Shown piece by piece: positions 1 through 10,574 of a stretch of 64,000 nucleotides of DNA. Origin of the DNA: Fonsecaea monophora (Eukaryota > Ascomycota > Eurotiomycetes > Chaetothyriales > Herpotrichiellaceae). The DNA lies in contig NW_019173936.1 in the NCBI RefSeq assembly GCF_001642475.1, forward strand, positions 124,001-188,000, written 5' to 3'. The notes under the pieces are model-generated. The model did not search any database. It had not been told where the DNA came from and saw nothing but the letters and a program-made list of their open reading frames with translations. Every line of letters starts with the position of its first letter. Position 1 is the stretch's first letter. The position numbers and the translations under genes were made by a program.

Positions 1-1261
1 GCAGAATAAGGTGATGGGTGTCTTTCTCCAGGTAAGCTAGAACGAAACAAGTTTGAGTCCTGTCGAAAGCTCCGAAGAGTGTGGTATGGGCTTGCTTATC
101 GAAGGCGTCAAATCGAGCCCAAAGGCTCAGCGTGTATCCACCAGTATCGAGAGGCGGGAAGGGTCTACCAAGAGTGGACAGTTCCGTGGATGCATAGCCA
201 TTCTGGGATAAGTCAAATTGCAGACTAGGTGGCTGCCGGGAGATGGCAATAGCCTCATGCAGGAATGAGGCAGCATCTGAAGAAGAAGTGGCTTGTTTGA
301 AAAGGAAATCAGCATCGTCCAGGTTGGAGACCCCTTCCTGGCAAAGAACCAGGGCTACTTCCTTCATCAGACTTCTTTCGGAGGCAGAGAGTTGCTCTTC
401 AAAGATCAGCTTGAGCACTGCAGTTAAAACTCCAGCCGTGTGTGCGGAGACAATGTTCTGGCGCGATGTCGAAAGTAATTCCTTGAGGCTGAGCGGCAGC
501 GCGACTCTCACAAGTCGTTGCGGAATCTTCCCAGCCTTGACACCGGTTGTCCAAAGCCCAAGCGTCACAGTTAGCAGCTCTGGGACTGCCAGTTCGGTAA
601 CATTTGCCAGTGATTTGACAATGCCTGCCCGTACTGAATCGATCGTTTCCTCTGAAAAGAGGTTGTCATCTTGAAAGCTTGTGGATCGTTCCAGAGCACT
701 GTAAATGTCCTCAATCATCTCCACGCCAGTAGCCGCTGCAAAGAGGATCCCGAAGAATTGCTCCAGGTGAAGATCATCGCCCGTCTGGCAAGACAGGAGA
801 GTGAACAGTTGTCCCAGAGTGCATTGCAGCGAGTCCCAACCACCACTATCAACCCTTGTTCTGAAGTATCTCTGATTTCCCTCGTGACCTTCCAAGCCCG
901 CCCCGAGTACGCCGAACCATTGTGAAAGAGACTGAAGGAATGACTTGGCAGTTGCAGGAGGTTCGGTTGGCACAGAGTAAGAGTCGACAAGTGAGCGAAG
1001 GAGACGGAGCAGCGCCTGGAAGCCACCGGCTCGTCGAAAGCCACTGTGTGCTCCGTGTATATCACTGTCATCTTTCAGAAAGTGCCGCAGTTGTTGCAGA
1101 CAGGCTGCTTGATCAAGACTGTTTTGCAGCACATCGTAGGAGCTGTGATCGAGAGCGTCAAGACTCTTGACGAGTTGTGCAATATCCTTGTCTTCCGGAC
1201 GCAGGATGTCTGCGGTCGACACGGCCCGCGAGCGAGTGTGGGTGTTAACGGTGAGGCCCAT
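1..1261 (-). CDS. BEACH (beige-like) domain protein, N-terminal part, cut by window edge
   Basis: The reverse strand is open from an ATG at 1261 down to base 1, so about 420 residues of the amino end are present and the rest lies off the left edge. Residues about 75-110 hold a segment ending GNQRYFRTRVDSGGW, and near the edge there is a concanavalin-like stretch starting GGYTLSLWARFDAFDKQ followed by LAYLEKDTHH. Both are typical of the alpha-solenoid and lectin-like regions that precede the PH-BEACH and WD40 domains in fungal beige/LvsA proteins, which act in vacuole and membrane traffic. The diagnostic BEACH domain itself is outside the window. The start is uncertain: the frame stays open for some codons upstream and a short 5' exon around 1300-1370 is possible (a coding-like stretch in another frame reads SPYAVAANIVY there). 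Family assignment is from recalled similarity. Confidence 0.75.
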   Translation of the reverse strand, partial: MGLTVNTHTRSRAVSTADILRPEDKDIAQLVKSLDALDHSSYDVLQNSLDQAACLQQLRHFLKDDSDIHGAHSGFRRAGGFQALLRLLRSLVDSYSVPTEPPATAKSFLQSLSQWFGVLGAGLEGHEGNQRYFRTRVDSGGWDSLQCTLGQLFTLLSCQTGDDLHLEQFFGILFAAATGVEMIEDIYSALERSTSFQDDNLFSEETIDSVRAGIVKSLANVTELAVPELLTVTLGLWTTGVKAGKIPQRLVRVALPLSLKELLSTSRQNIVSAHTAGVLTAVLKLIFEEQLSASERSLMKEVALVLCQEGVSNLDDADFLFKQATSSSDAASFLHEAIAISRQPPSLQFDLSQNGYASTELSTLGRPFPPLDTGGYTLSLWARFDAFDKQAHTTLFGAFDRTQTCFVLAYLEKDTHHLIL

Positions 1262-2085
1262 GTCTTTGTACAACTCGGGCCCACCTCTTATCTGGCCTTT
1301 GCACCGTAGACGATATTTGCCGCGACAGCATAGGGAGAGGTAAAGGCGTCACCAGGTAACTTTGAGTCCGAGTGTGTCTGGAAGTCTGGTCAGAGACCAA
1401 TACAAAACGCGGCAGGGTATCGAACGGTCAGCATCGGGACATGCCCTGTGTTGGAGCAGCGGGGAAGGACTGTAGATCTTTCACGGACGGCGATGGCGCA
1501 GACAGACGTAGGAGGGGTGATGGCTAACAGTGTAGGATTCCAGTTTCATGTAGTAGACATGTTATGGAGTACAATAGTCACTATTGTAAGGGCTGTTGCA
1601 GCATTCCACCGCATATGAAGGGGGTTCACTGTGAAGGGTGGAAAACTGCGGGTGACGTTGGAGTCCGCACTTTGTCGGAACCGCTAGATCTGTATTTTGG
1701 CCCCCGAACATCACCTCAGCCACCAACGATGGATCACAGACCGAGAACTTCGATGAGATAAAACCTTCTCAGGACAAGATGTAACTCCCTAAAGGAGGCA
1801 CCAATCAAGAATTCACTGGGATGTAACACTCTCACGTGGCGATTTGGAATGAATCAAGATTGGGATATTTCACAATGAACGCAGCCTGATTTCACGTCCC
1901 CTTCCACGGTCGGTCCGCGACATCACAGTCTAGCCCAAAGCGAGGCGTCCGATAACTTGCAAGCCACGAAGGAAGGCTCTGCCACCCATTACCCGAAGGA
2001 GTTGGATTCGTGGGTGCGGACAACAATTGAGATTGAGAAAGCATCTTCCCGTTGAAAATCTTCGGAACATATGGTGCGTGGCTTA
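1262..2085. other. gene-free stretch between BEACH gene and GST
   Basis: No convincing long gene is seen. The left part probably carries the 5' leader, and perhaps a short first exon, of the BEACH gene; the right part is the 3' flank of the GST gene. Short open frames here have no protein-like composition. Confidence 0.5.
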
Positions 2086-2869
2086 CTAGAGCCCGTGTTC
2101 TCTCCTGCCTTTCTCCATGTCTTCATTCAAGCTCTTGACAACCTCTCTGCTTGCCAACCGCTCCATCCACTCGTTGTACTTTGTAAACTTGTCCAACCGT
2201 TTCTCCTGCCCCAGATGTTTCAGCAAGTCCTTTGCGAGATTGGCCCAATTGATAAATGACAGATCTGCATATGTGCATTTATCCCCCACAAGATAGGCTT
2301 GCTTCGTGGTGGTGAGGTGAGTATCAAGCACGAAAGTAACCCGCTCTATCTCATCAACGTAGCGTGTGATGGCGCTTGGGATTTTCTCAGGATGGTATTT
2401 TGTGAACCAGATGGCTTGGCCGAAGTATGGTCCCTGGCCTATAAAAGGATCAATTACTTGTCACTGACTCTGGAACAGGAACGTGATTGGGAAGTGTCTT
2501 GTGGCAACACAGACCGAGTCTGCGTCGAGGGGACTGACCTGAAACCTGAAACATCAACCACTGCTGTTGTAGGTACTTTTCAGGAGCGCTCTTGTAGGAC
2601 AGCTTCCCCTCTTTGTCATACTCGTCGATCAGATATAGGATGATCGCGCCAGACTCCCACAGCGTTATTCCAGTGTTGGGATCCACGATTGCTGGCACGC
2701 GGCCATTCACATTGACCCTGGTAAACGACTCGGACTTGACATCGGCAAGTTCGACAATGCGCCAGTCGAAAGGAATACCAAGTTCCTCAAGGATGATGCG
2801 TATCTTGTACGGGTTAGGCGCTCCCCAGTGGCCGTAGACCGTCAGAGGCTTTAGTGTACTGGCAGCCAT
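2086..2869 (-). CDS. glutathione S-transferase, Ure2-like fungal class
   Basis: Two exons, 2869-2539 and 2438-2086, with a 100-bp intron (GT at 2538, AG at 2439) give 227 residues. It should conjugate glutathione to electrophiles, or reduce them, in the cytosol. The thioredoxin-fold N domain starts at residue 8 (LTVYGHWGAPNPYKIRIILE) and includes VNGRVPAIVDPN and the ESGAIILYLIDEYD motif that contacts glutathione. The junction restores FQVSGQGPYFGQAIWF, a hallmark of the Ure2/YfcG-like class, followed by the all-helical C domain with TYADLSFINW. I use the ATG at 2869 because the in-frame codon at 2932 is TTG. No prion-like Asn/Gln-rich head is present, so this is an enzyme-type member rather than Ure2 itself. 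Confidence 0.9.
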
Positions 2870-3470
2870 CTTGGTGAAGGAGGACCAAGTGTTTTGGGCA
2901 AGAGTAGGCGAAAACTTTATCACAGAAGACAAAAGGTGTCGCTGGAATGTGAACCTCTGGAGGTAATTGAATAGATAGAAGAGCTTTGCCCATGATCTAG
3001 GATTTGGGCTGGTCCTCCTCGACTTTTATACCCCAGCGGCTGCTGACCTTCATGGTCGGCCGGATTGCAAATCGTCGTCGCATGCTTCTTGCTCATCATG
3101 GACTCCCCACAGTCACATCGCAGCCGCCTACTTTCAGCTTTGATTCGACCGAGAAGTGGCATGGGAAGGTGTTGGCAAGGCCAACAGAGGGAAAGCAGCG
3201 ACGGAGCCCCGTTTTTCGTTTAACCATCATGACATTAGTGGTATAACTCAAAGAGGTTTAGTCTAGGGCTTGCAAGTGTAGCCTTACACAACATCCCAAG
3301 CCTCCATTCTACTCTTCTACAACACGAGGTCAGCAACAGCCACGCTTGCTCGCGAGAAACCCTTTGACTGCCCTTGGATCTCGTCCGAGACGGAGGACGG
3401 AATGCTCCAGTACAAAGCCTCCATCGGCCCCCTGACTTATTGAGTCCGAGAAGAACATTCAGCATCGGCC
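2870..3470. promoter_or_regulatory. divergent promoter region, GST / transcription-factor-like gene
   Basis: About 600 bp separate the two divergent start codons. On the minus strand a TATAAAAG box lies at 3030-3023, about 155 bp ahead of the GST ATG, and fits a core promoter for that gene. No box is obvious for the plus-strand gene at 3471. Confidence 0.45.
3023..3030 (-). promoter_or_regulatory. TATA box of the GST gene
   Basis: TATAAAAG on the minus strand about 155 bp upstream of the GST start codon. Confidence 0.5.
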
Positions 3471-5015
3471 ATGGAGAAAACTGATTACCTGTTTGTGCAT
3501 TTGACCTCGTCTCCTAGGGACCGAGTATCACAGCAACTCCAATACGCTGCATGCAAGGCCCACATTTCTAGGAGAGCTCACCGGAAACGGCGACAAAAGC
3601 AGAAGAAGCAGGAAGACGATACGGGCAGCAGTCAAGCTCCGGACTCGGCTCGTAGTCTCTTCCTACTGCCTCTCGAAATCAGGGGTAACTCGGACCCTTT
3701 CAACTCCCATATGATCACAGTGTCGCCAATTGTGAACCAAGCAGTCTCATTTGTCCGGTTCCATCTCAATCGGTGCTGGTCACCGAGTTACATGGCATAT
3801 TTTCAGGACAACAGCCCAGGAAACTGTCCCATATTAGGGACCAGCAGCACAATTGGCACGATGGCAGCAGAATGGATCTGGTCTTTTTTTGTTGCAGACG
3901 TGGGAACGTTCTGGTCTGCTGTGGCCAGCATACTGCCACTAATGATTCGCTTCGTTCCGTCAGAGAGGGCACAAGAACTCCATCGAGTTTCTCTGGAGCT
4001 CAAGGCAAGGATCCTGGCAGGCCTGAGAGAGACCTTGCAGAATAAGCCACTGAATTCTCAGCCTAGCATGACTCTGATCTATCAAGTCAAAGCGCTCTTT
4101 CGTGAAGCTACGACGAGCGGAGACACCCATAGTGCCTGCGTCCATGCAAGGCTTCTGTTCTGGCTTACCAACCAATTACCTATCACAGAATGCCAAGGGG
4201 GTGAAGATGTCCTGGGTATAGCTTTGTGGGGGGACAGCCTCTCAGCCTTGTTTCAACTCCGACGACCGATTTTCAATTACCTCAGTTGGATGCCTCAGAT
4301 CGTTGCTACTACATGGAATTCGGCAGAATCCTCGCTTCCCAATCTTCGGGGAGGTCATGTACCTGTACCTGAATGTGTGGTCAGTCCTCAGCTTCAAGAG
4401 GCTTTCAGTCACATCAGGCGGGTCCTCAACATCGGTAAGATTCCAATGCCTCCTGACAACGACGAGCATCTCAGGCGTGCCCGGTTGATCTTCCACTGGG
4501 TTACCACCAAGTCCGAATATCACATAAGCAGGTTGTTGGATTTGTATTTCGATCTCCTAGAGATCGAGAATCTCAACGAGCTGTCTGAAGGTGGAAGGCA
4601 TACCGAGGCTGCTCTTGCGCTGGCTCTGTTATATGTTTTCCAGAAGAGCTTCAGCGACACCTCGCAATCTGGCTGTATTGATGTTCACGACAGCGCGACC
4701 ATCATTCTCCCAGCCCTTCTGACCAGAATACAATCTGCGTTTTCGAGCTGCTCCCCAACAGAACGGATCATGTACAAAGATGCACATTTCTGGATACTCT
4801 TCATAGGCTCGTTTTGCGAAGAGCACTTACGGTATCAGTACTCACAGGGAAACGATAGGAACGGGGGGTGGTTCCATCAGCACCTTGCCGAGCAAGCCCT
4901 CGGAAACAGACTCATCAGTTGGGGTGATGCCAGAGTTGTGCTTGGGAGATTTGTTGTAAATGATTTTCTCACGCCCCCCGCCCAGGAGTGGTATGAACAG
5001 AATTGTCGATGCTAG
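3471..5015 (+). CDS. fungal transcription-factor-like protein lacking a zinc cluster
   Basis: A single exon codes 514 residues. Near the N-terminus is a basic stretch (about residues 27-45, ISRRAHRKRRQKQKKQ), after which the protein is mostly helical and leucine-rich. The region at about 120-165 (MAAEWIWSFFVADVGTFWSAVASI) and the later helices resemble the C-terminal regulatory domain of fungal Zn2Cys6 proteins, in the subgroup where the Cys6 finger is replaced by a short basic head. No C-x2-C-x6-C pattern exists anywhere in the frame. I infer a nuclear regulator or a degenerate regulator paralogue; whether it binds DNA is not visible. It is divergent from the GST gene and could regulate it, but nothing here proves that. 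Confidence 0.6.
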   Translation: MEKTDYLFVHLTSSPRDRVSQQLQYAACKAHISRRAHRKRRQKQKKQEDDTGSSQAPDSARSLFLLPLEIRGNSDPFNSHMITVSPIVNQAVSFVRFHLNRCWSPSYMAYFQDNSPGNCPILGTSSTIGTMAAEWIWSFFVADVGTFWSAVASILPLMIRFVPSERAQELHRVSLELKARILAGLRETLQNKPLNSQPSMTLIYQVKALFREATTSGDTHSACVHARLLFWLTNQLPITECQGGEDVLGIALWGDSLSALFQLRRPIFNYLSWMPQIVATTWNSAESSLPNLRGGHVPVPECVVSPQLQEAFSHIRRVLNIGKIPMPPDNDEHLRRARLIFHWVTTKSEYHISRLLDLYFDLLEIENLNELSEGGRHTEAALALALLYVFQKSFSDTSQSGCIDVHDSATIILPALLTRIQSAFSSCSPTERIMYKDAHFWILFIGSFCEEHLRYQYSQGNDRNGGWFHQHLAEQALGNRLISWGDARVVLGRFVVNDFLTPPAQEWYEQNCRC

Positions 5016-5586
5016 AACTCGAGAATTAGGAGACAACGGATGCTTGTACTCGGTACCTCGAAGACACAGAGGGATGTTCTCCGTGCCAGGTACCCGCTGA
5101 CGTGTTGGGGGTGGAGATACGGGCGAGACGGGGGGCGTGATGCGTGATGGAGACGCATGGATGAAAGCAGCCAATCTGGACCCGTGGATAAGTTCAGGGT
5201 CCTCCGGGATCCGCAACCGGCCAAAGTGCCTTGCCTTGCCTTGCCAGCAGTCACTCGGACACCCACTGAAACCCCCCCAAAGCCTCCAAGCTCCCCGGCA
5301 ACAACTGGGTCTAGCCCGAAGCTGCGTAAGTGGCAGCCTGGTTTAGGCGGTAGTGCGGCAAGTAGTCATGCGTCCACTTGTGGCTGTGGCATCATCTACT
5401 GTATCTCTTATCCCATCTCTCTTGGTTCCTTAAAGATACCATCCTCCCCATCACTCTCATCATCACCTTCGACTCCTTCACTTTCCCCATCTCCTGTGCA
5501 GCTTGATTCATCCAAGCTCGCACTTCCATTGTCCTTTTTCTTTTCCATTTATCTCATCTTCCTGCGGCTGTCAACCCATCTTCATC
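5016..5586. promoter_or_regulatory. promoter region with pyrimidine-rich leader of subtilisin gene
   Basis: From about 5431 to 5586 the plus strand is very CT-rich right up to the ATG at 5587, a common feature of strongly expressed filamentous-fungal genes. The rest of the 570-bp gap shows nothing I can name. Confidence 0.4.
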
Positions 5587-7254
5587 ATGAAGGGTTACGC
5601 ATTCGCCTTATCGCTCCTCCCACTGTTGGCGGCAGGCTCGCCAGTCCTCGTCGACACCATCCACAACGATGCTGCTCCTGTCATCTCCTCGTCCAATGCA
5701 AAGGAGATTCCCGACTCTTACATGGTCATCTTCAAGAAGCATGTGACCGAGCGAGATGCTAGCGCCCATCACTCGTGGATTCAGGATGCCCATGTGTCAC
5801 ACGAGTCCCGCAAGCTGGAGCTTCGGAAACGCAGCCAAGTTCCTATGTCGGATGAGACTGTCTTTGAAGGGTTGAGACACACCTACAACATTCCCGGCGG
5901 CCTCTTGGGCTATGCTGGCCATTTCGATGAAGGAGTCATCGAGTTGGTCCGAAGGCACCCGGATGTAAGTTCCTATCTCACTCGTTTCCGCTCTTCGGTC
6001 TTCAGTTGGCCTGCGCACATTTGATATCATCGATACGATGGTGTTGCTATGATTTCGCCGTATTCACAAGCTACTTTTCCCACCGTGCCCTCCGCACTTT
6101 GGTGTATTGGTTCGAAGCTCACGTGCTTGATTGCTTAGGTTGAATACATTGAGCGTGACTCCGAGGTCCGAACCATGAACTCTACTCCGTCGCTCGAGAA
6201 GAACGCCCCCTGGGGCCTTGCCCGTATCTCTCATCGTGAAGCCTTGGGCTTTGGCAACTTTAACAAATACCTCTACTCTGCGGACGGCGGTGAGGGCGTC
6301 GACGCCTACGTCATTGACACCGGTACCAACATCGAGCACGTGGATTTTGAGGGCCGTGCCAGCTGGGGCAAGACAATCCCCGTTGGCGATGAAGATGTGG
6401 ATGGTAACGGACATGGTACACACTGCTCTGGCACGATCGCTGGCAAGAAATTTGGTGTCGCCAAGAAGGCCAATGTCTACGCCGTGAAGGTCCTCAAGTC
6501 GAATGGGTCTGGCACCATGTCCGATGTTGTCAAGGGCGTCGAATGGGCTGCAAACTCTCACTCCGAAGCCGTTAGCGCCGCAAAGAAGGGCAAGAAGAAG
6601 GGCTTCAAGGGCAGTGTCGCCAACATGAGTTTGGGAGGCGGCAAGTCCAGAGTCCTGGATCTTGCCGTCAACGCCGCCGTGGACACTGGTCTTCACTTTG
6701 CAGTCGCTGCCGGAAACGACAACGCCGATTCTTGCAACTATTCCCCTGCTGCCGCTGAGAAGGCCATCACGGTCGGTGCCTCCACCTTGGCCGATGAGCG
6801 TGCTTACTTCTCCAACTACGGCACCTGCAACGACATCTTTGCTCCTGGTCTCAACATTCTTTCCACCTGGATTGGCAGCAAGTATGCCACCAACATCATC
6901 TCTGGCACTTCTATGGCTTCCCCTCACATCTGCGGTCTCCTTGCCTACTTCCTGTCTCTTCAACCATCGAGCGATTCCGCATATGCCGTTGCTGCCATCA
7001 CCCCTAAGCAAATGAAGGCAAACATGATCTCCATCGCTACCGAGGGTGCTCTTTCCAATGTTCCCTCTGACACTGCCAACATCCTGGCATGGAACGGTGG
7101 TGGCAAGTCCAACTACACTGAGATCATTGGCGACGGCGGCTACACTTTCCGCCAATCCAACGCTGAGTCGTATCTCTCTGAGAAGGCCTCCGAGCTGAAG
7201 GCCGAGCTGAAGCAGATTGCGGCCGAACTTGAGGCTCTGATTGAGAAGTCTTAG
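5587..7254 (+). CDS. vacuolar subtilisin-like serine protease (cerevisin/Pep2 type, S8A)
   Basis: Two exons, 5587-5964 and 6139-7254, with a 174-bp intron (GTAAGT to TTAG), give 497 residues. The protein starts with a signal peptide (about 1-18), then an I9-type propeptide (SYMVIFKKHVTE at about 41-52), then the proteinase-K-like catalytic domain. The catalytic triad is visible: Asp about 186 (YVIDTG), His about 221 (GHGTHCSG) and Ser about 384 (GTSMASPH), with oxyanion Asn in AAGNDNAD. The lead-in SLEKNAPWGLARISHRE and the charged helical tail rich in Lys and Glu are typical of fungal vacuolar protease B homologues, which mature zymogens and recycle protein under starvation. A lysine-rich insertion (AAKKGKKKGFKG) is normal for this group. 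Confidence 0.93.
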
Positions 7255-7594
7255 AAGGTTGCATGAGCTGCTCCAATTCTAGGGTCCTGCATTTCAGCTA
7301 TGCGTTGAAAGAAAGGGCACATTGTTCGGGCAAATATGGGTCTGGGACGGGGTCAGGTGGTTTCATCCTAGATTTGGTCGGACTGGTAACCATAGCTCCC
7401 CCTGTTCTCGCGGGAGGCTGAGCTCATGTACTTGAGATATATTGGTACTCCTGACATACAATCAGAATGCTTTATCAGCAAGATGTGTTTACGTGAATCT
7501 GTATTTTGAACGGTTATATGGCCCGTCGTGTAAGATGTCCATGGCTTAATCGTGGTTTGTGGTGCGTGAAAACTCTCTCGTCCCGTCTGAACCT
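7255..7594. other. convergent 3' flank between subtilisin and MFS genes
   Basis: The two genes face each other across 340 bp. I see no gene; the space must hold both 3' untranslated regions. Confidence 0.5.
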
Positions 7595-9609
7595 CTACCG
7601 TGTACTCGTCCTGCCCAGCAAAGGGGTCGTTTCTTCATGAGCATCTAGTTTTGCCTTCTTTCGCCTTTCCGTCCTCTTTATCCCTCGACCTCCACTGTCC
7701 TCTCCATCAGCTATAATCTCCTCGTCATCGTCCTCGTCGTCGACTTCCTTTTGCGGCAGAAGCTTGAACTCTCCGTCCATGACGCGGCTCACGACCCACG
7801 AGCCCCTTTCGGCCGCGGCCTTGAAGAACTCCTGGTTCTCCTCAAAGGTCCTATTCCCAGACTCGGGACAGTACAGGTACGTCCACAGGCCGGCGAGAGC
7901 GTTGGTGGCGGCGAAGACCAGGAAGAGGTAGAACTCGAGGCGGTCGAAGCCGATCGGGGTCAGCAGGGTGACGGCGAAGTTGGCCAGGCCCCACACGACG
8001 ACGCTGACGGCGGCGCCCTGCGCGCGCGCCGTCGACGGGTAGATCTCCGTGGGCACAAGCCAGGGGGGCACGAGCCAGCAGATCCCGAAGACGGCCGTCG
8101 CCGCGTACAGCGCCGCGACGCCGGGGATGCCCGTCGCGAGCAGCGGGATGGAGAGGGCACGGCGGTTATACGCCAGGCCGCCCAGCAGGGTGAGCAGGGC
8201 GAAGGAGGCGGAGAGCCACCAGGCCCCGACGACCATCAGCTTGCGTCGCCCGACGCGGTCGATCAAAACCCACGCGATGGTCATCATTGCGAAGTAAAAC
8301 ACGTAGTTCCCCAGCGTGATGAACTCGGCCGTGGCCACGCCAAAGCCCAGCAGCTGGAAGATCTGGGCCCCAAACACCGACACGGCCCCGTAGCCTGTTA
8401 GAGCCTGGTTGACCTGGCCCATGACTGTCACCACGGTCGGGTGGAACTGCGACCCGCCAGGACACAGCATATCGGCGTACGAAACGGTGCCTTCTTCCTG
8501 TTCCCGCTTGTGCGCCTTGGTCAGTTCGTCGATGCGGTCGTCGACCTGGTCCCGACCAAACACCCGGGCGATACTGCGCTTGGCGCGCTCGTTGTCGCCG
8601 TGCAGGACACACCACCGCGGTGTCTCGGGTAGGAGGTTCGCGACCGCGAGGAGCAGGACCGGGTATATCTGCATCACGATGATGGGCACGCGCCACGCCC
8701 ACTGGTTCCACTTGCCCAGGCCGTGCGTGACCCCGACGTTGAGGATGTATGCCATGTTCAGGCCGAAGATGTTGGCTTGGAATTCCTGCGCCAGCGCCGT
8801 GCCGCGGGCGTCGTCTTCTTGGAGCTCCGAGCTATACACGGGGACGACTGCGTCGATGCCTCCTGTTTTTTTTTGGCAAGGAGGGCCCGGTCAACAGAAG
8901 TTCCAAAGGTTTGGGGGCGTTGGGTTTCTCGAAGAGCTGCGACCTACGTACCGACTCCCAGTCCCATGACAATCCTCCCGGACAGCATCGTCGCCAGCGC
9001 AGCCTGCTGGCTCGTGTTGCCCATCCCCGCGACGAACATGAGCAGATTCCCCAGACTGGCGGTCGCCAGACACGCGAAGATGGCCGGCTTGCGGCCATTT
9101 GCGTCCGCAAAGCGCGACGCCAACACGGCTCCCAGAGCACATCCCAGGTAGTAGACCGAGACGACGAGCCCGACCATGGCCGAGTTCCCGGCAATGCCCA
9201 TGGTGTAGAGGTAGCTGTAGTTGGTGTTGATGAGGGACATCATTCCTAGCGGAGATCAGTTCTCAGTTCTCGTTCCGTATGAGGTACCCTTCTCTCAAAA
9301 GACTCGCACACGCTGGTATACGATGGAGATTTTTCTGGCATTTGAGAAAAGAGGCGCAGCCCCAGCTCTTCGCTGACACGGATATGGGAACACTGCTTTC
9401 CATACTCATCCACCCGTAAGAGGCACTAGGCACTCGACAAACAACCAGGAAAAGACTACCCCTGAACTCAACGAAACTGTGGCTCTTTTTTCTGCCAATT
9501 CCATTTTCTTACCTTGATCGTACCCATACAGCGCAATGGCCGTGGAACTGAACATGACCACCTGGGTCTGCTTGTCCATGATCCTCCTCAGACTGAACTT
9601 TCCGGTCAT
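7595..9609 (-). CDS. MFS sugar-porter family transporter
   Basis: Three exons, 9609-9513, 9245-8952 and 8862-7595, joined in phase, give 552 residues. The two junctions rebuild ALYGYDQGMMSLINTNYS and GLGVGGIDAVVPVYSSE, which match the first loop and TM4-5 region of sugar porters. Other family signatures are RFADANGRKP, PETPRW, DRVGRRKLM and VPTEIYPSTARAQGAA. About 12 transmembrane helices are expected, in the plasma membrane. The C-terminal tail is unusually acidic (QKEVDDEDDDEEIIADGED) and then basic. The substrate cannot be read from sequence; the PTEIYP subgroup includes hexose, polyol, lactose and quinate carriers. The intron after exon 2 ends next to a run of A on the coding strand (T8-9 at 8865-8874). 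GC content rises in exon 3. Confidence 0.88.
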
Positions 9610-10574
9610 CTTGTTTGTGGTGGGATTTCTGCGGCGATGGGTCTTTGCGATGACAAACCTCCTATCGCCACTTTCTTTCGAGTAGTTGCAGACAGGCCCA
9701 GATGAAGAAGAGTGTGCGTGTTTTCCTAACTTGATGAGTCTCTCGTCTCGTGTCTCTATAACTCTATGACTCTCTTCGGGTATATTCGATAGCCAATAGT
9801 TCTCTCCTCGTTGTCGTCGTTGTCGTCGTGATCCGCTCAAAGAAGCAATAATGTAAAGAGACAAGCTAAAATTGCAAAAGAAAGAAACTCGACACTCCCA
9901 AACGGAGACTGTATAGGCTGGTTAGGCGTCGAAGTCGTAATCGAAGCTCATCGGCATGGTTGGTTGGTTGGCTGGTTGGTTCGCAGAGAACTCAGCACAC
10001 AAGAACAACAGTAGCAACAACAATAACCACCATGGTGCCGGTCTGGCGTCGACTATATACTATTCTGTGTGGGTGTATGTATATAAATTATTTGGACATG
10101 CACGACATGATGCCAAAAAGTAAAAAGTGGGAGCTGCTCACAACCCAGCTCGAAGGCGGGATGGGGAAAAAGAAAGAAAACAAGGTCATGACGTCGTCTG
10201 CTCTTTTTTGCTACTACATAATAACTAATAATGCTACTAGTGCTACTAATTGAAGCCAAAAGCCGGGGGTGGTCTACTCGGTACATGTCTAGTTCTATAT
10301 ACCGAGGACGATGGTGTTAGCAGTTCGATCGGGTCCTTCAGATCGGCTGATCTCGCGTCCTGGCACGCCGATATCCACAGACAACAACCACATATGTATA
10401 TATGTCAAGGCCCTACTTTCTACTCACAGCCCCTATGGGGTTCCCCAGAGATCGCTTAATTGACTGACTGACTAGTTGAGGCAACTCTCCAAAAATTCTA
10501 GTTCTGCGAAGAAATAGTATTACACTCTAAAATAAGATATCTATAAGCGTCACACATTCTAGGCGTTAACAATG
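9610..10574. other. gene-free stretch upstream of the MFS gene
   Basis: Contains the 5' flank of the MFS gene, with a trinucleotide GTC/GTT tract near 9803-9832, and the 3' flank of the large membrane-protein gene. It is AT-richer than its surroundings near 10040-10260 and 10490-10570. No gene supported. Confidence 0.45.

Noticed and set aside
2870..2932. Longer GST N-terminus from 2932
   Set aside because: The first codon is TTG; the ATG at 2869 gives a normal GST start.
6064..7155. 363-codon minus-strand open frame
   Set aside because: It lies wholly antisense to the subtilisin gene and its composition is Gly/Val/Ala-rich with no domain; it is a codon-bias shadow.
7751..8401. 216-codon plus-strand frame
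   Set aside because: Antisense to GC-rich MFS exon 3; extreme Arg/Gly/Glu/Pro composition.
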